This document shows, piece after piece, positions 8,011 through 13,012 of a stretch of 16,099 nucleotides of DNA (its first letter is position 1; each line of letters begins with the position of its first letter). Source of the DNA: Nitrosopumilaceae archaeon. GTDB taxonomy: Archaea; Thermoproteota; Nitrososphaeria; Nitrososphaerales; Nitrosopumilaceae. A model generated the notes under the pieces. The model had not been told where the DNA came from, made no database searches, and was given only the letters and a program-made list of their open reading frames with translations. The translations under genes and the position numbers were made by a program. Location of the stretch: assembly GCA_007571225.1 (NCBI GenBank), contig RKRU01000055.1, forward strand, positions 1 through 16,099, read 5' to 3'.

Positions 8011-8643
8011 ATGAGCCGCCCGGCATCCAAGATTGCACAGTCCAAATCGCCCATACGATGGTTTGGGGAATTGGACGGCATTGCATACAGGTACTATGAT
8101 CTGAGGATGAACGTAGTCCCGTTACTGACGGATCTGAAGCAGTCACTTGAGATGTGGCGCAAGACGGTACACTGGTGGGTGGACCCTACAATCAAGATGA
8201 GATTTGTAGAATCGGGAGAGGACTACTGGTTCATCATGGGTGCCGAATCCAAGAGACCAGAATCCAACATATTCTTCTACAAGGTACTAAAGATCTCCGA
8301 TAACTACAAGCGCTTCAAAAAGGGACATGACGGCCAAGCCTCGTTGAGACTGGGAGCATATACAGACAAGTATCTGAAAGACTCTAAAGAGGGGGATCTC
8401 TGCAACTGTGGACACGAGGCTATAGATCACGACGAGGAGGACGAAGACTCGTGTTTGTACAAGGCGTGCAACTGCAAAAAGTTTCACACGTTCCAGGTCA
8501 GACTCTCCAAGCGAAAGAAGACAGTCTCGGATATCGTCTTTATCTCAGAGGACAACGAGGATGCCGTACGCGGGGATCCGCTTGTGTGGAACTGTCTGTA
8601 CACCAACAAGTACTCTGAGATTGAACGTAGTACGTACGACTAG
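8011..8643 (+). CDS. Unrecognised 210-aa protein with Cys/His metal cluster
   Basis: Predicted at 210 aa from ATG 8011, because a TATA box sits 27 nt upstream. The frame is open back to 7870, but that extension would translate the 16-bp tandem array and is unlikely to be protein. I do not recognise the family. Residues 54-115 are rich in aromatics (MWRKTVHWWVDPTIKMRF). Near 131-158 lies a compact cluster of Cys131, Cys133, His135, His140, Cys148, Cys153, Cys155 and Phe158, interrupted by a DEEDEDS acidic loop; it very probably binds zinc. There is no membrane segment. The gene is convergent with the zinc-ribbon gene at 8640-8810, and both stop codons lie in the same CTAG. Confidence 0.8.
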   Translation: MSRPASKIAQSKSPIRWFGELDGIAYRYYDLRMNVVPLLTDLKQSLEMWRKTVHWWVDPTIKMRFVESGEDYWFIMGAESKRPESNIFFYKVLKISDNYKRFKKGHDGQASLRLGAYTDKYLKDSKEGDLCNCGHEAIDHDEEDEDSCLYKACNCKKFHTFQVRLSKRKKTVSDIVFISEDNEDAVRGDPLVWNCLYTNKYSEIERSTYD

Positions 8644-8810
8644 GGCTCGTTTATCTGTACATGATCACCGGGATAGTATTCGTGCAGGTTCTTGGAGTAA
8701 CATCTGCCACACATAGGTCCTGTCATGTTCCATACTTTCATTGGGTAGAACGGGGTTTTTATCTCCCCCCCACATAAGGTACATACATTTTTCTTCTTCT
8801 TCTTCTCCAC
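8640..8810 (-). CDS. Small zinc-ribbon protein, 56 aa
   Basis: A 56-codon minus-strand frame starting with GTG. After a lysine run (VEKKKKKNV) come CTLC (10-13) and CGRC (34-37): two CxxC knuckles 20 residues apart, a classic zinc-ribbon arrangement. The protein ends HEYYPGDHVQINEP. A TATA box (8834-8841) is centred about 27 nt before the GTG, and a stop shortly upstream limits the frame. Together these make it a real leaderless gene despite its size. Its role is unknown; zinc ribbons of this size commonly bind nucleic acid or partner proteins. Its TAG overlaps the stop of the convergent 210-aa gene. Confidence 0.8.
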   Translation of the reverse strand: MEKKKKKNVCTLCGGEIKTPFYPMKVWNMTGPMCGRCYSKNLHEYYPGDHVQINEP

Positions 8811-8833
8811 AGTGAGGATGTTTCTACCGCCTG

Positions 8834-8841
8834 TTTAAAAA
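8834..8841 (-). promoter_or_regulatory. TATA box of the zinc-ribbon gene
   Basis: TTTTTAAA on the minus strand, centred about 27 nt upstream of the GTG at 8810. Confidence 0.62.
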
Positions 8842-8880
8842 CGGTTTTCAAGCCGGTGTCGTATGTGTGGCATGGAAAGT

Positions 8881-8952
8881 AGTATGAGTTCACCTGCTCA
8901 TTATGGATCCGACAACTTTCGTCATGTGCGCCCAAACACGACTGAAGAACCC
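8881..8952 (+). repeat. Dispersed ~100-bp element, copy B (truncated/diverged)
   Basis: Matches copies A and C from their 5' end through the conserved core (TTCACCTGCTC, TATGGATC, AAACACGACTGAAGAACCC). It then diverges, lacking the terminal AAAGA..TCTTT hairpin and T-tract. The central hairpin is reduced to GAC/GTC, so this looks like the most degraded copy. Confidence 0.65.
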
Positions 8953-8957
8953 ATAAT

Positions 8958-9086
8958 CTACATTTCAATTAATTTTGATGGCCTCCGTGGACTAGGCTTG
9001 CCGTTATAGTCAATGCTTTCGTTGTTGGAGCACATCTCCATCTGCTGGATGTCAGGTCTATGCAGGGGAATTGTGAGGCCTGTCAT
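8958..9086 (-). CDS. Possible 42-aa small ORF
   Basis: An ATG-initiated frame of 42 codons, MTGLTIPLHRPDIQQMEMCS... ending KLIEM. The composition is protein-like and hydrophilic. However, no TATA box lies about 26 nt upstream, and the first seven codons sit inside the 36-bp direct repeat. The second repeat copy (9141-9176) therefore supplies the same MTGLTIP start to a frame that ends after about 25 codons. It may be a real gene whose 5' end was duplicated, or chance. Confidence 0.25.
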   Translation of the reverse strand: MTGLTIPLHRPDIQQMEMCSNNESIDYNGKPSPRRPSKLIEM

Positions 9087-9176
9087 GTCAGTCTACTGCG
9101 CTCTTTCTGACATCGATCATGGCCTCGTCCGTGCCGAGCTGGAATTGTGAGGCCTGTCATGTCAGTCTACTGCGCT
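9067..9176. repeat. 36-bp perfect direct repeat pair, 38-bp spacer
   Basis: The 36 bp at 9067-9102 recur exactly at 9141-9176 (they begin GGAATTGTGAGGCC and end CTACTGCGCT). The intervening 38 bp show no internal symmetry. There are only two copies. Confidence 0.93.
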
Positions 9177-9177
9177 T

Positions 9178-9225
9178 GCAGCATAACCATGCAGCAGCAT
9201 AACCATGCAGCAACAGAACCATGCA
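9178..9225. repeat. Tandem array, 16-bp unit, three copies
   Basis: Two identical units of GCAGCATAACCATGCA followed by a third with three changes. The array starts one base after the second 36-bp repeat and ends shortly before the blue-copper gene's promoter region. Confidence 0.9.
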
Positions 9226-9257
9226 GTATGTTACCTAGGGGCGTCACCGACAGGACG

Positions 9258-9266
9258 CATATTTAG
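9258..9266 (+). promoter_or_regulatory. Probable TATA box of the blue-copper gene
   Basis: CATATTTAG is the only AT-rich box in the region. It predicts transcription from about 9288, roughly 44 nt before the GTG chosen as start. This lead gene would thus have a short 5' leader, unlike most genes here. Confidence 0.4.
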
Positions 9267-9331
9267 AACCCCTAATACACTCGGTTTTTGGTGGTCTGCT
9301 GACAAACGGTGCGGTTCTGATTGGTACTGCT

Positions 9332-9805
9332 GTGGCGGCTTCTGCTGTCGTAATAATGACGGTGGTCATAGTTGCCATTCTGGCAACCTCGGACTCCACT
9401 GCACCTGAGCCGGAAGGCGGTCCAGACATCGCATCAAACCACACGGGCCACGGTACAATACCGTCCGGCATGTCGATACGGGAGGTACAGGCGCCAGCTG
9501 AAAAGACCCCCGATATAGTCATGCCCACAAAGGTCTCGCGTCCTGGATGTGAGGCAGACGGGACATGTTACGTGCCACAAGCCTTTACGGCCATGCCCGG
9601 ATACCCGGTCACTTGGATAAACGAGGACTCGGCATTTCACAGTGTGACGTCTGGAACATATGACATGCCCGGCAACTTGTTTGATAGCGGACACATGAAT
9701 CCATACCAAAGGTATGCGCTGGTCTTTGACGATGTGGGGGAGTATGACTATTACTGTACGTTACACCCTTGGATGGCCGGCACCGTCCTAGTTGTCGAGA
9801 GGTAA
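9332..9805 (+). CDS. Membrane-anchored plastocyanin-like blue copper protein
   Basis: Electron-transfer protein of the cupredoxin (plastocyanin/halocyanin) type. An N-terminal hydrophobic helix (about residues 3-19) anchors or exports it, followed by a Ser/Pro/Glu linker facing outside. The cupredoxin domain holds the four type-1 copper ligands: His103 in AFHSV, then Cys142, His145 and Met148 in YYCTLHPWM. Cys73 and Cys79 could form a disulfide. Such proteins carry electrons in the respiratory chain of ammonia-oxidising archaea; that role here is inference. The start is uncertain. GTG 9332 is used, but the frame is open from 9239 and the hydrophobic segment extends upstream (VLIGTAVAASAVV), so a CTG at 9296/9299 is possible. 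The TAA stop lies inside the convergent tRNA-Cys gene. Confidence 0.9.
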   Translation: MAASAVVIMTVVIVAILATSDSTAPEPEGGPDIASNHTGHGTIPSGMSIREVQAPAEKTPDIVMPTKVSRPGCEADGTCYVPQAFTAMPGYPVTWINEDSAFHSVTSGTYDMPGNLFDSGHMNPYQRYALVFDDVGEYDYYCTLHPWMAGTVLVVER

Positions 9806-9871
9806 GAGAGGGAGTCGAACCCCCTTGTATAGGCTTTGCAGGCCCACGCATAACCGTTCTGCCATCTTACC
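9801..9871 (-). tRNA. tRNA-Cys (GCA)
   Basis: A 71-nt cloverleaf on the minus strand. The 7-bp acceptor is GGTAAGA/TCTTACC. The D arm is GCA/TGC. The anticodon stem TGGGC/GCCTA encloses loop CTGCAAA, giving anticodon GCA (Cys). The T arm is GGGGG-TTCGACT-CCCTC. There is no intron and CCA is not encoded. The last five bases (9801-9805) overlap the end of the convergent blue-copper gene. Confidence 0.96.
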
Positions 9872-9893
9872 ATCTTTGGCAGGCGGCCAGAAC

Positions 9894-9900
9894 AATTAAA
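9894..9900 (-). promoter_or_regulatory. TATA box of tRNA-Cys
   Basis: TTTAATT on the minus strand, centred 26 nt upstream of the mature tRNA 5' end. Confidence 0.55.
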
Positions 9901-10108
9901 CCCTTTAGATTCGCCGTTGCCGCCGCCGACAGTTGAACTTGGGCCTGCATGACTAAGTCGGACAACTGTGTTACGCGCCAGTTCTGAAGAACCGTAATTT
10001 CGTTAAACCGGCCCGTTCTACGGCTGCTAGCTTGTACAGATGCCGACATTCATTGTCAATTGATAAAGAAAGAAGGAAAGAAAAAGTGACAGGTGATTGA
10101 CACATCAA

Positions 10109-10390
10109 TCACAAGTCAAGTCCGAATGATTCGGCTAGGTTGGAGAACTTTACATACGACTCCAGATACTGCCTGCCCTTTGGAGTGATTACGAACGTGT
10201 TTCTTCCGTCGTACTCGATCTTGTTGATCAGTCCTGCTCCTGTCAGGTTGTTTAGGAATTTGGATAATCTTGAATGTGATAGGTTTGCTTTTGTAAGCAA
10301 AGATGTGGTCTTGATACCGCTTTGACCAGATTCTTCTGTTGCAGTCAATAGATCTGCTACAATCCGCATGCTGCTTCTATATGCTATCAT
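10109..10390 (-). CDS. Winged-helix transcriptional regulator
   Basis: A 93-aa single-domain winged helix-turn-helix protein. Helices run through IVADLLTATEES and TTSLLTKANLSHSRLSKFLNNLTGAGLI (recognition helix region), then a beta-wing IEYDGRNTFVITPKGRQYL and a C-terminal helix. The pattern fits the small archaeal PF14947-type (HTH_45) regulators that are numerous in Thaumarchaeota; the assignment is from memory of the family pattern. Two ATGs are possible. ATG 10390 is preferred because the TATA box (10410-10419) is centred 25 nt before it; ATG 10399 would lie only about 16 nt away. It is monocistronic. No ligand-binding domain is present, so the regulated signal and target are unknown. Confidence 0.88.
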   Translation of the reverse strand: MIAYRSSMRIVADLLTATEESGQSGIKTTSLLTKANLSHSRLSKFLNNLTGAGLINKIEYDGRNTFVITPKGRQYLESYVKFSNLAESFGLDL

Positions 10391-10409
10391 GTTAGTCATA
10401 AAACCTAGC

Positions 10410-10419
10410 TAAAATATAA
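10410..10419. promoter_or_regulatory. TATA box, possibly bidirectional (wHTH gene / repeat copy C)
   Basis: TAAAATATAA is AT-rich on both strands. On the minus strand it is centred 25 nt before the winged-helix ATG at 10390. On the plus strand it is about 25 nt before the 5' end of repeat copy C (10439). Confidence 0.5.
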
Positions 10420-10438
10420 GCTTACAGCATATCTGCAG

Positions 10439-10539
10439 GTATAACTTCACTTACTCCTCATATGGAATCTGACAATCCTGTCATATACTCCCAAGCACGA
10501 CTGAAAAACCCGTGTTGTACTACTAAAGAGGTCTTTTTT
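10439..10539 (+). repeat. Dispersed ~100-bp element, copy C
   Basis: Full-length copy. It has hairpin TGACA-ATCC-TGTCA (10470-10483) and a second stem between GCACG and CGTGT flanking the ACTGA core. It ends with AAAGA-GG-TCTTT running into a T-tract. Loops differ from copy A while the stems are kept. A TATA-like box lies 25 nt upstream, so it could be an independently transcribed RNA. Confidence 0.7.
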
Positions 10540-10559
10540 ACAGCCATTTTTTGTACTAG

Positions 10560-10631
10560 GTAGGACAGATAAAGTCATATATCTATCTGTGGGAGGTCTA
10601 CCCACATTATAAGCACCATGCACTGTCCTAC
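10560..10631 (+). other. 72-nt cloverleaf-like inverted-repeat structure
   Basis: A 9-bp perfect closing stem, GTAGGACAG (10560-10568) with CTGTCCTAC (10623-10631), encloses three potential hairpins: GATA/TATC, TGTGGG-7 nt-CCCACA, and GCA-CCA-TGC. It is tRNA-sized but lacks a T-loop TTC and standard spacing, so it is not called a tRNA. It lies 20 bp downstream of repeat copy C and might belong to the same transcript. Confidence 0.4.
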
Positions 10632-10736
10632 AAATGACTGATCCCGGGCACAAATTCCGTAAATTGATTACGCCGAACCTAAATGGTTATGGGGGGGGGG
10701 GAAAGGCTAACCTCTTGCATCTGACGGCGGCCGGAG

Positions 10737-11639
10737 TCAATTCTGGTCCTTTGGTGGGTGTACAGACGGGGTTTGTTGCATACCACTTGTTCCCAAGTAT
10801 GATCTGGCATTATCCTCAAGCATGGATACGGCATCATCAAACTGTATGCCTAGTGTATCTGACATGGCAAATATGACGCTTGGTATGAATGTTACCTGGC
10901 CCGATTTCATCTCAAAACAGCGTGAGAATCTCACAGGCCCGTCAGTCTCCACAAGTATTCTGGATCTATCCGTCCTTGAAAGCAGCGATCTCTTGTCGTT
11001 TGCATATACAGTTACGGGCCCATAGGAGATGAAGAATCCCATGTCTACTGCCCTGCGAAGCTGTTTTTTGTTTCCGTCAAACCAGTGAAGCGCCGCACGG
11101 CGCACACTGTAGGAGCTTGCGATCTCAAGTATGGTGTCTAGGCTCCTTCTTGAGTGGATTGATACGGGCTTGTCGAGCCGCTCGGCCAGTGACATCATGG
11201 TTTCAAACGCACTGATCTGTGCTCCCGGTATGCTGTCGTTGCCGTCTCTGTGGGGAGGATCTGCGTCGGCCGTACTCTTGACATCTGGCTTGCGTGTATC
11301 CCAGTATAGGGTGGGGTCTAGGCCGATCTCGCCTATGCCGGCAATCAGATCCCGATTTTCTTCGGCTAGCAGTACCAGCCCGTCCATGTCGTCGCCGGTA
11401 TCATCTCTTCTGACTTGCTGTCCGTCGATTCTTTTTGTGCCGACAAATTCTGGATGGATTCCGACAAAGGGCAGCACCATCTTACTGCGCCCTGCAATTG
11501 CAAGCGTCCTCTTTGAGTCCTCTAATGTAGTTGAGACACAGCAGGCCCTGATCTGCAGGTGCCTCATCTGGGCCAAGACGTAGTCTATATGATCCGAATA
11601 TGCTGGATCTGACAGATGGATGTGCGAGTCCAAGTACAT
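10737..11639 (-). CDS. tatD: TatD-family metal-dependent hydrolase
   Basis: Member of the TatD amidohydrolase/DNase family (TIM barrel, metal-dependent phosphodiester hydrolysis), likely cytoplasmic. All metal ligands are visible: DSHIHL (His6, His8), GEIGLD (Glu104), SIHSR (His162), ALHWF (His185) and VETDGP (Asp233). At 300 aa it is slightly longer than typical. An acidic/polar insertion at about 112-140 (after GLDPTLYW) replaces a short loop, and a ~20-residue Gln/Pro-rich tail follows the last helix. A TATA box (11663-11669) is centred about 28 nt before the ATG. It is divergent from the histone gene. The exact substrate (DNA ends, aminoacyl adducts or other) cannot be read from sequence. 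Confidence 0.92.
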   Translation of the reverse strand: MYLDSHIHLSDPAYSDHIDYVLAQMRHLQIRACCVSTTLEDSKRTLAIAGRSKMVLPFVGIHPEFVGTKRIDGQQVRRDDTGDDMDGLVLLAEENRDLIAGIGEIGLDPTLYWDTRKPDVKSTADADPPHRDGNDSIPGAQISAFETMMSLAERLDKPVSIHSRRSLDTILEIASSYSVRRAALHWFDGNKKQLRRAVDMGFFISYGPVTVYANDKRSLLSRTDRSRILVETDGPVRFSRCFEMKSGQVTFIPSVIFAMSDTLGIQFDDAVSMLEDNARSYLGTSGMQQTPSVHPPKDQN

Positions 11640-11662
11640 GCATGGCTCATCTGAGCTGGTTT

Positions 11663-11669
11663 GTATAAA
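11663..11669 (-). promoter_or_regulatory. TATA box of the tatD-like gene
   Basis: TTTATAC on the minus strand, centred about 28 nt upstream of ATG 11639. It is distinct from the histone gene's box on the other strand. Confidence 0.6.
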
Positions 11670-11704
11670 TTGATTTGTAGGTTGTATTTTTTTTAGCTGC
11701 GCTC

Positions 11705-11711
11705 TTTTTTA
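11705..11711 (+). promoter_or_regulatory. TATA-like box of the histone gene
   Basis: TTTTTTA centred 25 nt before the histone ATG, consistent with a leaderless mRNA. Confidence 0.5.
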
Positions 11712-11732
11712 CTAACTTGTACATTACATAGT

Positions 11733-11954
11733 ATGGTACGATCAGAGTTTGGTTTAACGGCCATGTACAGGATACTCAAAAAGGCGGGCGCCTCAAGGGT
11801 CAGCGACGAGTCGGCCGAGGAGTTGAGACGTGTGGTCGAAGAGATAGCCGACAGCATAGCAAACAGCGCAGTGGACATGACGTCACACGCAAACCGCAAG
11901 ACGGTAAAGGGCGACGACGTGCGGCTGGCTGCCAGACACTACCGCAAGTTCTGA
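11733..11954 (+). CDS. Archaeal histone
   Basis: A 73-aa histone-fold protein that wraps DNA as dimers or higher oligomers. Helix 1 covers FGLTAMYRILKKAGA and loop 1 includes SRVSDES. Long helix 2 covers AEELRRVVEEIADSIANSAVDMTSHA. Loop 2 has the diagnostic RKTVKGDDVRLA, followed by a short helix 3 ending HYRKF. It has no N-terminal or C-terminal tail, as in HMf-type histones. The ATG is preceded at 25 nt by a T-rich TATA-like box. It is divergent from the TatD-like gene with a 93-bp spacer and is followed by a 375-bp gap, so it appears monocistronic. Confidence 0.96.
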   Translation: MVRSEFGLTAMYRILKKAGASRVSDESAEELRRVVEEIADSIANSAVDMTSHANRKTVKGDDVRLAARHYRKF

Positions 11955-12123
11955 CTGTGGTGGTTGTGACTGTGGCAGCGGCTGTGGCAACAGGACTACC
12001 TCATTCCTGCCGTCTGGCACTTGGCCTTGTTGTCCCGTGACTGCCGTGCGCGTGGCGTCGCCCCCCGGCCACCCCGGCCCATGTCCTGCACTCTGCAAAA
12101 CACGGTTATCCTAGTGTGATCTT

Positions 12124-12228
12124 GTATGTGACTTTAGGTGGCCGCTTGCTGGCCGGGACTTTGGGGCGTATGTGCAATGACAGGCACACAAGTATGTGAC
12201 TTCAGGTGGCCGCTTGCTGGCCGGGACT
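12124..12228. repeat. 37-bp direct repeat pair, 31-bp spacer
   Basis: The 37 bp at 12124-12160 recur at 12192-12228 with one T/C difference. Each contains GGCC-GCTTGCT-GGCC, a small stem-loop. There are two copies only, in the 375-bp gap (11955-12329) after the histone gene. That gap otherwise holds no supported gene. Confidence 0.92.
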
Positions 12229-12296
12229 GCCTGTGCATAGACGGCGGCCTCCAAGTTGCACTATTGTGTGAGCTGTTTCTGTTGGTGCCGTGCAGT

Positions 12297-12314
12297 GCCG
12301 GCTGGACGGCCGGC
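12297..12314. terminator. GC-rich hairpin at the end of the minus-strand membrane gene
   Basis: GCCGGC-TGGACG-GCCGGC is a perfect 6-bp GC stem about 16 bp beyond the stop of the minus-strand gene 12330-12542. No T-tract follows, so its role as terminator or 3' stabiliser is a guess. Confidence 0.3.
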
Positions 12315-12329
12315 CCCCTGCCCCGAGTC

Positions 12330-12542
12330 CTACCTTCTTGATCTTCGTCGCCTGTTTGCCATCTGCCTGGCCTTTCTATCCTTGTAGGATCCATACACAA
12401 AGATTATGCATATTCCGCCTATGGATGCATAGAACAGCAAGTATAGCGGCGGGTCCCTGAACTCTCCCGTAGTCGGACTTACAAATGATATCGGTATTCC
12501 CACAAACATAAAGATCAATATTACCGACAGGTATTTGTCCAC
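12330..12542 (-). CDS. Small two-TM membrane protein, 70 aa
   Basis: The GTG start is supported by a TATA region centred 25 nt upstream. Two hydrophobic helices (about residues 5-22 and 32-50, YLSVILIFMFVGIPISFV and LYLLFYASIGGICIIFVY) are joined by a short polar loop (SPTTGEFRD). A strongly basic C-terminus (KDRKARQMANRRRRSRR) should lie in the cytoplasm by the positive-inside rule. I do not recognise the family. It is divergent from another small two-TM protein (12599-12802), and the pair may be co-regulated from one TATA region. Confidence 0.75.
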   Translation of the reverse strand: MDKYLSVILIFMFVGIPISFVSPTTGEFRDPPLYLLFYASIGGICIIFVYGSYKDRKARQMANRRRRSRR

Positions 12543-12561
12543 GACTCTTCTTGGTGGCAAA

Positions 12562-12574
12562 ACCATATATCTTT
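12562..12574. promoter_or_regulatory. Shared bidirectional TATA region
   Basis: CCATATATCTTTTTG is the only AT-rich element in the 56 bp between two divergent starts. ATATAT is centred 25 nt before the minus-strand GTG (12542) and about 28-32 nt before the plus-strand ATG (12599). Confidence 0.6.
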
Positions 12575-12598
12575 TTGATTGGCAATTACTATTGCGGG

Positions 12599-12802
12599 AT
12601 GATAAAAACACTCGAGATTGTAGGATTTATTCTGCTTGGCATAATGGTGCTGAGCTATGTGGGAGCCTTGCGTCCCATCGTGGATGCAGGCATATCTGTC
12701 GTATTCTGGGGATGTGCAGGTGGAGCTCTTGCGATAATCATGTACAGAAAATTCATGAAGAAGAGGCAGGAGGGTGTAGACGGCGCAGACGCCGGACTGT
12801 AG
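12599..12802 (+). CDS. Small two-TM membrane protein, 67 aa
   Basis: ATG 12599 is chosen because the TATA region lies about 28-32 nt upstream; the frame is open further back, but that part overlaps the promoter. Two hydrophobic helices (about residues 6-22 and 30-48, EIVGFILLGIMVLSYVG and DAGISVVFWGCAGGALAIIMY) are followed by a basic then acidic tail (RKFMKKRQEGVDGADAGL). No family is recognised. It resembles its divergent neighbour in size and layout but not obviously in sequence. Confidence 0.75.
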   Translation: MIKTLEIVGFILLGIMVLSYVGALRPIVDAGISVVFWGCAGGALAIIMYRKFMKKRQEGVDGADAGL

Positions 12803-12822
12803 CAGGGTAGGTAGGCTGTCTT

Positions 12823-12919
12823 AGACAAGACCGTAATTGTCTGGCGCCCTCTACACATGTCTTCATAAGTGCGGTACTGCTGATTGACTGTAGACAACAT
12901 TTGTATTCTGCCTAGAGGG
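12823..12919. other. Hairpin and inverted repeat after the 67-aa gene
   Basis: AGACAA-8 nt-TTGTCT (12823-12842) is a perfect 6-bp stem. CCCTCTA (12847-12853) and TAGAGGG (12913-12919) form a wider 7-bp inverted repeat. It lies in a 210-bp gap that holds no gene. It may form the transcript end. Confidence 0.4.
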
Positions 12920-12986
12920 ACCTCAGACACGCAGACGGGGTTTGGGCTGTGAATGTTTTTTGTACCTGTATGGCAGGCTACCGTTC

Positions 12987-12992
12987 AAATAT
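12987..12992 (+). promoter_or_regulatory. TATA-like box of the 110-aa gene
   Basis: AAATAT centred about 24 nt before ATG 13013. Confidence 0.45.
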
Positions 12993-13012
12993 GTGGCTGA
13001 ACTGGCCGTGTC

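Noticed and set aside
8759..8968. 69-aa minus-strand ORF sharing a QSCLG peptide with the frame at 10447-10653
   Set aside because: The shared peptide is a translation of the dispersed element; copy A in the same frame is interrupted by a stop, so a structural DNA/RNA element explains it better than a protein family.
9067..9176. CRISPR array
   Set aside because: Only two repeats and one spacer, no cas genes in the window, and no leader or third degenerate repeat; the repeat has no recognisable CRISPR features beyond size.
10560..10631. tRNA gene
   Set aside because: Although 72 nt and cloverleaf-like, it lacks the T-loop TTC, a canonical D arm and a readable anticodon arm at the right position.
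12124..12228. Second CRISPR-like repeat pair
   Set aside because: Two copies only, with a repeat unrelated to the 9067 pair and no associated genes.
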